A stretch of DNA of 34,840 nt, from assembly GCA_947178255.1 (NCBI GenBank), contig CAMWXP010000015.1, positions 1 to 34,840 of the forward strand, given 5' to 3'. The notes beneath the pieces are model-generated. The model searched no databases. It worked only from the letters and a program-made list of their open reading frames with translations, and was not told the origin of the DNA. Below, piece by piece: positions 25,235 through 34,839 of this stretch (its first letter is position 1; each line of letters opens with the position of its first letter). The DNA is from an uncultured Clostridia bacterium. GTDB lineage: Bacteria > Bacillota > Clostridia > Christensenellales > Pumilibacteraceae. Made by a program: the position numbers and the translations under genes.

Positions 25235-25730
25235 AAACAAGCCTACAAAGGATACTACGCAAAAGTCCAATGGAACGCGTAAGCCCGCCGAAGGCTTGCG
25301 CCATAAAATAGCGCTCAAAATGGTCAAGCCCAAGGCAAAGACAAAAAGCGAGCCGTCCGGCAATACCGTATCGGAAAACCGCTTGGAGCTACTTATCACG
25401 ACGGTCAACCGCAGCAAGGGCGAATATTACGCCGACCTTATTCAGTCGTTCGACGTTAATATGCAGTTTATGGCATTGGGTCACGGCACGGCGGACGCCA
25501 AAACGCTGTCTATGTTCGGCTTTACCGACTCAGACAAAACGGTTATTTTCAGCGTTATTCAGGGCAACAAGCTGCAAGCCGCGCTGGACGCTCTGGAAGA
25601 AAAATTCCGCACCATCAAAAACGGCAAGGGCATCGCCTACACCGTTCCCCTGTCGGGCGTTATCGGAAAACTGATATTCGGATTTTTGTCCAACAACCGC
25701 AGCATGATCGCAGAGAACAAGGAGAATTAA
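25224..25730 (+). CDS. PII-like regulator with basic N-terminal extension
   Basis: 168 residues. The first 50 are Lys-rich and disordered-looking (PNKNKPTKDTTQKSNGTRKP); the rest is a PII/GlnB-like fold: RLELLITTVNRSKGEYYADLI, then MQFMALGHGTADAKT, TVIFSVIQGNKLQAALDAL and a C-terminal GKGIAYTVPLSGVIG. The T-loop Tyr of classical GlnB is not evident. GGGAG precedes the ATG by 8 bases, and the start overlaps the DUF1538 gene by 11 bases, indicating translational coupling. It probably binds a nucleotide or other small ligand and gates the transporter (inference from genomic context of PII-like proteins). Confidence 0.85.
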   Translation: MPNKNKPTKDTTQKSNGTRKPAEGLRHKIALKMVKPKAKTKSEPSGNTVSENRLELLITTVNRSKGEYYADLIQSFDVNMQFMALGHGTADAKTLSMFGFTDSDKTVIFSVIQGNKLQAALDALEEKFRTIKNGKGIAYTVPLSGVIGKLIFGFLSNNRSMIAENKEN

Positions 25731-25731
25731 C

Positions 25732-26100
25732 ATGACTCACGAGCTTATAGTATGTATAGTTAATACCGGATTTACCGACGTCGTTATGGACGCCGCCAAG
25801 GAGGTTGGCGCGCGCGGCGGCACCGTCATTCACGGCCGCGGCACAGCCAACAAGGAAGCCGAAGAATTTTTCCATATTTCCATTCAGCCGGACAAGGAGC
25901 TTGTTATGATACTCGTTCCCGCCGAAATAAAGGACGCCGTGCTCCACGCGGTGTATGGCGCGGCAGGACTAAAAACTGCGGGACAAGGCATTGCGTTTTC
26001 TATGCCCGTCACCAACGTTGTAGGAATTTCAACGGCTCCCGCAGGGCAGCAACCCCCTGCCGAAGAGAACAAAGCCGACGAAGCCGATAAAAAAGAATAA
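25732..26100 (+). CDS. PII-like regulator
   Basis: 122 residues with a compact PII-like domain: HELIVCIVNTGFTDVVMDAA, then GGTVIHGRGTANKEAEEFF and ISIQPDKELVMILVPAE, ending in the GQGIAFSMPVTNVVGIS strand. The GRG motif corresponds to the end of the T-loop region in PII-like proteins. The last 25 residues are Pro/Glu/Lys-rich and probably flexible. AAGGAG precedes the ATG, which starts one base after the previous stop. With the 25224 gene it may form a heterotrimer or give two independent sensors for one DUF1538 transporter. Confidence 0.88.
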   Translation: MTHELIVCIVNTGFTDVVMDAAKEVGARGGTVIHGRGTANKEAEEFFHISIQPDKELVMILVPAEIKDAVLHAVYGAAGLKTAGQGIAFSMPVTNVVGISTAPAGQQPPAEENKADEADKKE

Positions 26101-26104
26101 TACA

Positions 26105-26133
26105 AAAAGCGGTGTCTCAACAACACCGCTTTT
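26105..26133. terminator. Bidirectional intrinsic terminator
   Basis: Perfect 11-base arms AAAAGCGGTGT (26105-26115) and ACACCGCTTTT (26123-26133), 7-base loop. It lies between the convergent DUF1538-PII operon and luxS and has T-rich sequence on both strands. Confidence 0.85.
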
Positions 26134-26159
26134 ACTTTGCAAAAAAACTTTAATGCGCG

Positions 26160-26597
26160 CTAAACGCTCTGCAATATTTCAAGATACTTTACGCATTCCG
26201 CTTTTGCGCCGTCAAGGTCGTGTTCCAGATAGTTGCCGCACTCCTCTTGTTTCGCACCCGGTACTTCGGTAAGTTTAAGCGCTTCGGCAAAGCTTTGTTT
26301 TAACAGCTCTACTACATCCGCCCTATTCATTCCAGTGGTGAGCAAGTAAAAACCCGTCCTGCAACCCATAGGCCCGAAATAAATAATATCGTCCTTGTGA
26401 GCCGAATTGCGCAGTATGGTCGCCAGCATATGCTCGATTGAGTGCAGCGCGGGCTGTGCCAAAAAGTCGCCGCAGTTGGGGCGCTTAAACCGCAAGTCCC
26501 ACGTGGTAACGCCGTGCGCCGTGCCGCCCTCGTGCAGTCCGGGCATCAGCTTGTTGTGGTCCTTTGTAAACGACGGTATCTTATTCAGTTCTTTCAT
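26160..26597 (-). CDS. luxS: LuxS, S-ribosylhomocysteine lyase
   Basis: 145 residues, slightly shorter than the usual 155. It splits S-ribosylhomocysteine to homocysteine and DPD, the autoinducer-2 precursor. The metal ligands are in LHSIEHML (His52, His56) and EECGNYLEHDL (Cys120); the catalytic Cys79 lies in GPMGCRTGFYLL, and Glu55 is the general base. AAGGAG lies 8 bases before the ATG. The gene starts 23 bases after an ABC exporter gene and reads as the last gene of the marR-ABC-ABC operon. No pfs (nucleosidase) gene is nearby. Operon membership suggests its expression follows the MarR signal. Confidence 0.95.
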   Translation of the reverse strand: MKELNKIPSFTKDHNKLMPGLHEGGTAHGVTTWDLRFKRPNCGDFLAQPALHSIEHMLATILRNSAHKDDIIYFGPMGCRTGFYLLTTGMNRADVVELLKQSFAEALKLTEVPGAKQEECGNYLEHDLDGAKAECVKYLEILQSV

Positions 26598-26620
26598 GAT
26601 AATCTCCTTTTATTATTCCG

Positions 26621-28420
26621 CTATGCGGCGGAGCCCGCAAACTGCGAGTTGTACAGCTCGGCGTAGAAGCCGTTTTGTTTAAGCAGCGTTTCGTGATTGC
26701 CCTGCTCTATTATGTCGCCGTCTTTCAATACCAATATTACGTCGGCGTTCTTTATGGTGGAAAGCCTGTGCGCTATGACGAACGAAGTCCTGTCCTTGGT
26801 AAGCTCGTCCATTGCCGCTTGAATGGCAAGCTCAGTGCGCGTATCGACGTTGCTGGTTGCCTCGTCGAGTATAAGTAGCGGCGCGTCCTTTATCATTGCG
26901 CGTGCAATGGTCAGCTGCTGCTTTTGCCCTTCGGACAACTGCGAGCTTTCGCCTATAACGGTGTCGTAGCCGTTGGGTAGGCACTTGATGTAGTGCGACA
27001 GCCCCACCGCCGCGCACACCTTGTCAAGCTGCTCGTCGGTCACGCCCTGCTTGTTGTACACCAAATTTTCACGGATAGTGCCGTCAAACAGCCAAGTGTT
27101 TTGCAAAATCATATCGAACATGTCATGCACGTTTTCGCGCGTCATATCGTTTATGGAAACGCCGTCTATCTTTATGTCGCCGCTGTTCACGTCGTAAAAG
27201 CGCATAAGCAGGTTGACGATAGTCGTTTTGCCCGCGCCCGTCGGGCCGACGATAGCCACCTTTTGCCCGCTTTTTAGCTGCGCCGAAAAGCCGTGTATAA
27301 TCTCCTTGTCGGGCAAGTACCCAAACTTTATATTGTCAAACGTGACGTCGCCATTGGGATTTTCAAGCCGTACCGTCTTGCCGCTTTCGTCGGGCATTTC
27401 CTCGCTCTCCAGCATGTCGAACACCCTACGACTTGCGGCGGACGCTTGCTGAATGGAAGTCATAGCCTGCGCAATGGTGCCGAGCGGTTGCGAGAACAGT
27501 CGCGCGTAAATGACGAATGCCATAAGCGTGCCTATCGTAACCGTGCTGTTTCCGCCGACAATAAACGCTACGCCCACGACAAATATAAGCACGTATGAAA
27601 GATTACCGACAAAGGTCATTACGGGCATCATTATTCCCGATAAAAACTGCGACTTGCGGTTGCTGTCGTACAGCTTGTCGTTGACCGCCCAAAACCTTTT
27701 GCGCGCGGCGTGATTGCCGTTGTACGCCTTTACAGTATTGTGCTGGGTGTACACTTCCTCTATCTGTCCGTTCATTTCGCCCAGCTGCTCCTGCTTGGCG
27801 TCAAAGTGCTTTTGCGAAATTTTGAGTATGACGGACATGCAAACGAACCCGACAAGCGACGAGCCGATAGTAGTGGCGGCAAGCACCGCATTCACCTTGA
27901 ACATCATAACAATTACGCCGACAAACAGCACCAACGCAGACACAAGATTGGCCGTGCTTTGGCTTAGCGTTTGCGAAATGGTGTCCACGTCGTTTGTCAT
28001 GCGGCTGAGCATGTCGCCCGTCGAAGTGGTGTCAAAATAATTGAGTGGCAGTTTGTTAATCTTGCCGTTTATGTCGCTCCTAAGCCGCTTGGACGCGCGT
28101 TGCGTAACGGTAGCCATAATAAACTGCTGACCGTACGACAATAGCGCACCCACGCCGTAAATGATTACGAGCGCAATGCAGCTGTCAATAATCACCCTCA
28201 TGTTTATTTCGCTGTACAGCCCGAACTGAATTTCGTCGGTCAGCGCCTTAATTTTATCGGGGCCGATTATCGTGCAAACCGTTCCGCCGATTGCAAATAT
28301 TATAGATATTATTATAGCGGGCAAGTACCCTTTGCAATATTTGAGCAGCTTGCCAAACGCCTTCATATCCGCTTTTTCGCGCTTGCCGCTCACGCGGCGT
28401 TTCCCCATCATAGGCGGCAT
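26621..28420 (-). CDS. ABC exporter half-transporter, catalytically consensus subunit
   Basis: 599 residues: a six-helix ABC_membrane domain (about 30-320) followed by an NBD. Walker A GPTGAGKTT, Walker B LLILDEATSNVD with catalytic Glu, and switch His in IAHRLSTI are intact; the signature is LSEGQKQQL. The non-canonical signature together with a full Walker B is what family knowledge of TM287/288- or BmrCD-like heterodimers predicts for the consensus partner. AAGGAGG precedes the ATG, one base after the stop of the previous gene. A multidrug or peptide export function is likely; MarR control fits drug efflux. Confidence 0.94.
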   Translation of the reverse strand: MPPMMGKRRVSGKREKADMKAFGKLLKYCKGYLPAIIISIIFAIGGTVCTIIGPDKIKALTDEIQFGLYSEINMRVIIDSCIALVIIYGVGALLSYGQQFIMATVTQRASKRLRSDINGKINKLPLNYFDTTSTGDMLSRMTNDVDTISQTLSQSTANLVSALVLFVGVIVMMFKVNAVLAATTIGSSLVGFVCMSVILKISQKHFDAKQEQLGEMNGQIEEVYTQHNTVKAYNGNHAARKRFWAVNDKLYDSNRKSQFLSGIMMPVMTFVGNLSYVLIFVVGVAFIVGGNSTVTIGTLMAFVIYARLFSQPLGTIAQAMTSIQQASAASRRVFDMLESEEMPDESGKTVRLENPNGDVTFDNIKFGYLPDKEIIHGFSAQLKSGQKVAIVGPTGAGKTTIVNLLMRFYDVNSGDIKIDGVSINDMTRENVHDMFDMILQNTWLFDGTIRENLVYNKQGVTDEQLDKVCAAVGLSHYIKCLPNGYDTVIGESSQLSEGQKQQLTIARAMIKDAPLLILDEATSNVDTRTELAIQAAMDELTKDRTSFVIAHRLSTIKNADVILVLKDGDIIEQGNHETLLKQNGFYAELYNSQFAGSAA

Positions 28421-28421
28421 A

Positions 28422-30257
28422 TTACAGTTCCTCCTTGCTAAGCTGTGACAGTGCTATTTCTTTGTACGTTGGGCAGGTTGCCAAAAGCTCCTTGTGCTTA
28501 CCCATACCGACGATTTTGCCCTCGTCCAGCACTATTATTTTGTCCGCGTTCATAATCGTGCCTATACGCTGCGCCACTATAAGTACGGCAGATTTTCTCG
28601 GCCGCTGCTTTATGTTGTCGCGTACCGCGCTTGCATCGTCACACTCGTCAAGCGCCGAACCGTCCGTCAATTCGTCCAACCGCTCACGTATGTTTTTGCG
28701 CACAAGCATATCCGTCTTGTAGTCGAGCGCCGAAAAGCTGTCGTCGAATATCAACAAATCGCCGCCCTTGTACACAGCGCGCGCAATGGATAGACGCTGC
28801 TTTTGCCCGCCCGAAAAGTTGGTACCGTCCTGCGCCACGGGCGAGTCCACGCCCTTTTCCAGTCCGTCCACAAACTCCGTAGCGCAAGATATTTCAAGCG
28901 CTGCGCGCAGCCTGTCGTCGTCGGGATCCTCGTCACCGTACGCAACGTTGCCGCGAATGTCGCCCTTAAAGAGCACCGCGCGTTGCGAAGCAAGCGCAAT
29001 GCTGCCGCGCAGCACCTCCTCGTCGTACTCCTTTACGTTTACGCCGTTAAACAGCACCTCGCCGCCGTCCACGTCGTAAAAGCGTTCTATCAAGTTTATT
29101 ATAGTAGTTTTGCCGCTGCCCGTCGCGCCGATAAAGGCAACCGTTTCGCCGCGGTTTACCGTAAAGTCGATACCCGACACCACCTTACCTTCGCCGTGGT
29201 CGTACGCAAAATCTACGTTGCGGAACTCCAATACAGGTACGCCGTCCTTGTCGCGCTCGATATCCTTCACTTGGCCGCTGCGCACCGACCGCCGCGTGCC
29301 CAAAACGTCGGCTATGCGCTTGCCGGAAACCATGCACCGCGGCAGAATCATGAATATCATTATCAGCATCATAAAAGCCATTACGACCTGCATAGCGTAC
29401 TGTGTAAATATAGCCATGTTGCCGAGCAGTTCGAGCCGCTCCGGAATAGCCGCCGCCTTGTTGATAAGCGCCGCGCCTATCCAATACACGGCAAGCGTAA
29501 GCCCGTTCATACACGTTTGGATGACGGGCATCATAAGCCCGAGTCCGCGCGATGTAAAAAGCTGGTTGCGCTTAACCTTTTCGTTTACCGCTTCGAACTT
29601 TTCAGTTTGATAGTCCTCGGCATTAAAGGCGCGAATGACACGCACGCCGGTAATGTTCTCTCGCGTGGTCGTATTAAGTCCGTCGGTCAGCTTTTGCATC
29701 TGCTTGAACTTTGGATAGCAAATGCCGACCAGCATACCGACAATCACGACTATAACCGCCACTATTATTACGGTAGCTACCGTCCACTGCACGGCCGCGC
29801 CCGATATTTTGCAAATAGACCACACCGCAAGCACGGGCGCCTTTATCAGCATTTGCAAGCCCATTGCGATAAAGTTTTGCATTTGCACGACGTCGTTGGT
29901 TGTGCGCGTGATAAGGCTGGGCGTGCCGAACTTGTTTATCTCCGCCGCCGAAAAGGACGTTACGCGCTCGAACAACGCTTTGCGCAGAGTCTTGGCAAAG
30001 TTGGCCGCCGTGCGCGACGCAAAGTATCCGCAAATTATAGAGCTGACCATGCTCGCAAACGCATACAACAGCATGAACCCGCCGTTTTTCCAAATACTCT
30101 TCATGGTCGCCGTGCCCGCTTGAACCTCAACCGTAAGCTTGGCGGTGTATTCGGGCATGGTTATGTCAAAGTACACCTGCGCCACGACAAAGCCCGCGCA
30201 CAATACTATAAACACCCAGTCGAGCGGCTTTAAATATTTTGCCATCAGTTTAAACAT
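28422..30257 (-). CDS. ABC exporter half-transporter, degenerate-site subunit
   Basis: 611 residues with an ABC_membrane domain and NBD. Walker A GATGSGKTT and signature FSGGQKQRL are canonical, but Walker B reads LLIFDDSFSALD, with Asp where the catalytic Glu should be, and the switch His is Gln (VAQRIGTI). This is the pattern of the degenerate subunit in heterodimeric exporters (TM287, BmrC). An unusual acidic insertion of about 25 residues (GSALDECDDASAVRDN) lies between the D-loop helix and the switch. AAAGGAG precedes the ATG, 14 bases after marR. It pairs with the next gene. Confidence 0.93.
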   Translation of the reverse strand: MFKLMAKYLKPLDWVFIVLCAGFVVAQVYFDITMPEYTAKLTVEVQAGTATMKSIWKNGGFMLLYAFASMVSSIICGYFASRTAANFAKTLRKALFERVTSFSAAEINKFGTPSLITRTTNDVVQMQNFIAMGLQMLIKAPVLAVWSICKISGAAVQWTVATVIIVAVIVVIVGMLVGICYPKFKQMQKLTDGLNTTTRENITGVRVIRAFNAEDYQTEKFEAVNEKVKRNQLFTSRGLGLMMPVIQTCMNGLTLAVYWIGAALINKAAAIPERLELLGNMAIFTQYAMQVVMAFMMLIMIFMILPRCMVSGKRIADVLGTRRSVRSGQVKDIERDKDGVPVLEFRNVDFAYDHGEGKVVSGIDFTVNRGETVAFIGATGSGKTTIINLIERFYDVDGGEVLFNGVNVKEYDEEVLRGSIALASQRAVLFKGDIRGNVAYGDEDPDDDRLRAALEISCATEFVDGLEKGVDSPVAQDGTNFSGGQKQRLSIARAVYKGGDLLIFDDSFSALDYKTDMLVRKNIRERLDELTDGSALDECDDASAVRDNIKQRPRKSAVLIVAQRIGTIMNADKIIVLDEGKIVGMGKHKELLATCPTYKEIALSQLSKEEL

Positions 30258-30271
30258 TTTTTACTGCTCCT

Positions 30272-30700
30272 TTACTCTACCATATTATCGAGCGCCTTGC
30301 TTATCGCCGACGATATGCGCAAAAATTCATTAAGATCATTTTCTCCCACCGTATCGAACAAATACGACACAAGCCCGATAATCGCATCCTCATCGCGCTT
30401 AGTCGCCGCCCTGCCCTTGTCGGTAATGGTGACGACCGTTTTTCGCTTGTCGTCCGCGGACGAGCTGCGCATTATGTACCCTTTGCCTTCCAACGCTTTA
30501 AGCGCGGCGGCAACACGCGGCGTACTCATATGAAGCTCCTCGGCGATATAGCCCGCAACCACCGTGCCGCCCACGTTGTCGAGCAGTCGCAGTATTACGT
30601 GCAAGCCCTTGCCGCGGTCGTCCAAATTCTTAAAAAAGCTTTTGGACCGACACTCGAAAAACTTAGTCAAAAATTCATGCGCTTTTTGTTGATTGTCCAT
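30272..30700 (-). CDS. MarR family transcriptional regulator
   Basis: 142 residues with a winged helix: helix-turn-helix AGYIAEELHMSTPRVAAALK and wing RSSSADDKRKTVVTITDKG. MarR dimers usually repress their own operon and release DNA on binding a phenolic or drug-like ligand. Start at 30700 (MDNQQKAHEF) has AGGT 6-7 bases upstream; a GTG at 30715 would extend by five residues into the operator. It is the first gene of the operon marR-ABC-ABC-luxS, directly behind tandem palindromes. Confidence 0.9.
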   Translation of the reverse strand: MDNQQKAHEFLTKFFECRSKSFFKNLDDRGKGLHVILRLLDNVGGTVVAGYIAEELHMSTPRVAAALKALEGKGYIMRSSSADDKRKTVVTITDKGRAATKRDEDAIIGLVSYLFDTVGENDLNEFLRISSAISKALDNMVE

Positions 30701-30709
30701 AAAATTACC

Positions 30710-30765
30710 TAACACTGTTACCTAATACTATTAGATATATTAATCATTTATATGCTTACTGTCAA
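30710..30765 (-). promoter_or_regulatory. Promoter and tandem operator candidates of the marR operon
   Basis: On the minus strand TTGACA (30765-30760), 17-base spacer, TAATAT (30742-30737). Just downstream are two palindromes: CTAATACTATTAG (30722-30734, perfect arms around a 3-base centre) and TAACACTGTTA (30710-30720), about one helical turn apart. Expected start near 30730 lies inside the first, so a bound MarR dimer would block transcription. Confidence 0.7.
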
Positions 30766-30816
30766 GCGATTTTACACCGCAATCTAACAATACATATTTT
30801 TACAACTTTTTTACAC

Positions 30817-30940
30817 AAAAAAAGATGAGACTCTTCACATTGTTCGGAATGACCAAAAATCTTTTTTGTCATTCTGAACGCAGTGAAGAATCTCATCCTT
30901 AATGCCGCGTATGCGGCTCATTCTTAATTTTGAATTATTA
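30817..30940 (-). terminator. Inverted-repeat element, copy 2, acting as iscSU terminator
   Basis: Arms of 36 bases (30824-30859 and 30862-30897) are inverted copies with 30 of 36 matches. They share the words GGAATGAC and GTCATTCTGA with the copy at 108-207. On the minus strand the hairpin is followed by seven T (30823-30817), so it can end iscSU transcription. On the gene side come a small perfect hairpin GCCGC-GTAT-GCGGC (30904-30917) and the AT tail TTCTTAATTTTGAATTATTAA. Confidence 0.7.
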
Positions 30941-30948
30941 ATTCCCTA

Positions 30949-31392
30949 TTATTCCTCGCCCTCGCCGTGGTCGTGCTCGTCCTCGTCGAAGTCGGGGAAC
31001 ATTTCCTTGTCGTACTCTATTCCGTGCTTGTCGTAATAGTCCTTGATTGCCGAGCGTATAGCCTGTTCGGCAAGTACCGAGCAGTGCAGCTTGTGCGCGG
31101 GCAGACCTTCCAGCGCTTCGACAACAGCCTTGTTGGTAAGCTCCAACGCTTGCTCTATCGGCTTGCCCTTAATCATTTCGGTAGCCATAGACGACGACGC
31201 GATTGCGCTGCCGCAACCGAAGGTGTTAAACTTGACGTCGGTGATAATGCCGTCGTTCACCTTGATGTATATTTTCATTATGTCGCCGCAGCGGGCGTTG
31301 CCCACCTCGCCTATTCCGTCCGCGTCGTCTATCTTGCCGACGTTGCGCGGATTGCGAAAGTGATCCATAACCTTTTCACTGTATAATGCCAT
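30949..31392 (-). CDS. iscU: IscU/NifU-like iron-sulfur scaffold
   Basis: 147 residues. The three cluster-binding cysteines are Cys35 (NARCGD), Cys60 (TFGCGSAIASSS) and Cys104 (KLHCSVLAEQ), and Asp37 follows the first, as in the family. It accepts sulfur from IscS and assembles [2Fe-2S] clusters. The C-terminal tail DEDEHDHGEGEE is acidic and His-rich, an addition not common in IscU, perhaps metal-buffering. AAGGAG lies upstream of the ATG. The gene starts 35 bases after iscS ends. The stop codon adjoins a dispersed repeat. An NifU N-domain name is equally acceptable. Confidence 0.93.
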   Translation of the reverse strand: MALYSEKVMDHFRNPRNVGKIDDADGIGEVGNARCGDIMKIYIKVNDGIITDVKFNTFGCGSAIASSSMATEMIKGKPIEQALELTNKAVVEALEGLPAHKLHCSVLAEQAIRSAIKDYYDKHGIEYDKEMFPDFDEDEHDHGEGEE

Positions 31393-31427
31393 GATTAAAT
31401 CATCTCCTTGTTCTCTGTGTAATTGCT

Positions 31428-32630
31428 TTACAATAAGTGCGGCTTCTCGCCTTTTTCCAACGCTTCCCACACGGGCGACATGCCGCGCAGATATTCCACC
31501 ACTTCGGCGACCGACTTTATTATATATTCGGCGTCGGCGTCGGTGTTGTCCTCCGAAAGACTTATGCGTAAGCTGCCGTGCGCAACCTCGTGCGGAAGTC
31601 CGAGCGCGAGCAACACGTGCGACGGGTCGAGCGAGCCCGAAGTGCACGCCGAGCCGCTGGACGCGCATATGCCCTTGTCGTCCAACAACAGCAGCAAGCT
31701 TTCGCCCTCTATGCCCTCGAAGCACATATTGAGTATGCTCGGCAAGCGGTTAGTGCGATCGCCGTTCAGCTTGGAATGCGGAATGGTCGACAGTCCTTTT
31801 ATAATCTTGTCGCGCAGCGCCGAAAGGCGTTTGGCGTTCTTTTCCATATTGCCGCAAACGTAGTCGAGCGCCGCCGCCATTGCCGATATGCCGGCAAGGT
31901 TTTCGGTACCCGCGCGCCTGCCCTTTTCCTGCGCGCCGCCGTCAATAAAGGTGTTGAGCGGCACACCGCGCCTAACGTACAGCGCGCCCACGCCCTTTGC
32001 GCCGTGGAACTTGTGCGCGGACAGCGACAGCATGTCTATGTTCATAGCCTTTACGTCGATAGGCACGTGCCCCACCGCCTGCACGGCGTCGGTGTGAAAC
32101 ACAACCTTGTTGGCGCGGCAAATAGCGCCTATTTCGGCTATCGGCTGAATGGTGCCTATTTCGTTGTTGGCGAACATTATCGTAACGAGCGCCGTGTCGG
32201 GACGAATGGCTTCCTTAACCTGCTCGGGCGTGACAATGCCGTTTTCGTGGACGTCGAGGTAGGTCACCTCAAAGCCTTCGCGCTCCAGCTTTTTGAGCGT
32301 GTGCAGCACTGCGTGATGCTCGAACGCCGTGGTGATAATATGCTTCTTGCCGCGTTTAAGTCCGTTTGCCGCCGCCGAGCGCAGCGCTTGGTTGTCCGCT
32401 TCGCTGCCGCCCGAAGTAAAGTAGATTTCGCCAGCGTCGGCGTTTAAATGCGCGGCAATACGAGCACGCGCGGCCTCCAACGCTTCCTTAGCCACCTGCC
32501 CAGCCGTGTGCAACGACGACGGGTTGCCGTACACCTGTTTAAGGTACGGCGTCATAGCGGCTATCGCCTCGTCGCACATTGCGGTGGTTGCCGCATTGTC
32601 AACATAAATTGTCTTAGTTGTCTGTGCCAT
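31428..32630 (-). CDS. iscS: IscS/NifS-type cysteine desulfurase
   Basis: 400 residues, a class V aminotransferase that takes sulfur from cysteine using PLP. The PLP lysine is Lys207 in SLSAHKFHGAKG, His105 stacks on the cofactor (EHHAV), Asp181 holds the pyridine nitrogen, and the persulfide Cys329 lies in the SGSACTSG loop. The early motif is VDNAATTAM. The start at 32630 (MAQTTKTIYV) is the first ATG after the promoter; AGGA is about 12 bases upstream, a weak ribosome site. It is followed by iscU only; no iscR, hscA or fdx lie nearby, the minimal Gram-positive form of the operon. Confidence 0.95.
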   Translation of the reverse strand: MAQTTKTIYVDNAATTAMCDEAIAAMTPYLKQVYGNPSSLHTAGQVAKEALEAARARIAAHLNADAGEIYFTSGGSEADNQALRSAAANGLKRGKKHIITTAFEHHAVLHTLKKLEREGFEVTYLDVHENGIVTPEQVKEAIRPDTALVTIMFANNEIGTIQPIAEIGAICRANKVVFHTDAVQAVGHVPIDVKAMNIDMLSLSAHKFHGAKGVGALYVRRGVPLNTFIDGGAQEKGRRAGTENLAGISAMAAALDYVCGNMEKNAKRLSALRDKIIKGLSTIPHSKLNGDRTNRLPSILNMCFEGIEGESLLLLLDDKGICASSGSACTSGSLDPSHVLLALGLPHEVAHGSLRISLSEDNTDADAEYIIKSVAEVVEYLRGMSPVWEALEKGEKPHLL

Positions 32631-32676
32631 TAAAGTTTTAATTCCTATGGTTTTAGTATGAATTAATTGCAAAGAT

Positions 32677-32705
32677 ATTATAAGCCAACCGCCGAGGATT
32701 GTCAA
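32677..32705 (-). promoter_or_regulatory. Consensus promoter of iscSU
   Basis: On the minus strand TTGACA (32705-32700), 17-base spacer and TATAAT (32682-32677), fully consensus. Expected start near 32670 gives a 40-base leader. Confidence 0.9.
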
Positions 32706-32799
32706 TGATATTCAAGCCTATTTTATAAAATTTCCAATAAATGCCTTGACGGCGCAGTCGCGCGTCAGGCGGACAACAGGCGGCGAACCGCCGAGCAAT
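32706..32799. other. GC-rich junction between iscS and the integrative element
   Basis: This stretch contains a perfect hairpin GGCGG-CGAA-CCGCC (32779-32792) and a partial palindrome TGACG...CGTCA (32757-32777). It holds no gene. Because large serine recombinases usually lie at one end of the element, the attachment site is expected between the iscS promoter and the recombinase, i.e. here or in the terminator region just beyond. I could not identify a core duplication without the other element end. Confidence 0.35.
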
Positions 32800-32823
32800 A
32801 AAAAACCCGCCGTAATGGGGCGG
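32800..32823 (-). terminator. Intrinsic terminator downstream of the recombinase
   Basis: On the minus strand CCGCC (32823-32819), loop CCATTAC, GGCGG (32811-32807), then G and six T (32805-32800). Confidence 0.7.
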
Positions 32824-32854
32824 TGTCATAGGGATTATTCAATTTCTAAGAGAG

Positions 32855-34704
<1,850 letters not shown>

Positions 34705-34787
34705 CCCTTTCGGGAAGTCGGGCACTTTCCTAATTAAAATTGATATAGTCCAATATCATACCCGCTACCATCCATAAGGAAGAATAG

Positions 34788-34839
34788 TTACTTTTTCTCC
34801 GATACAAAGAAATCGTCGTAGCCATCAATAGTCTTGGCG
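34788..34839 (-). CDS. Possible C-terminal end of an upstream mobile-element gene
   Basis: One minus frame entering from the right edge reads AKTIDGYDDFFVSEKK and stops at 34790-34788. It is short, so the assignment is tentative; it is plausible because the codons look protein-like and the position fits the next gene of the element. Confidence 0.25.
   Translation of the reverse strand, partial: AKTIDGYDDFFVSEKK

Noticed and set aside
28803..30233. 476-codon open frame antisense to the ABC exporter
   Set aside because: It mirrors a clearly real gene with full ABC motifs; the translation is rich in His, Arg and Tyr with no motif. Shadow frame caused by codon bias.
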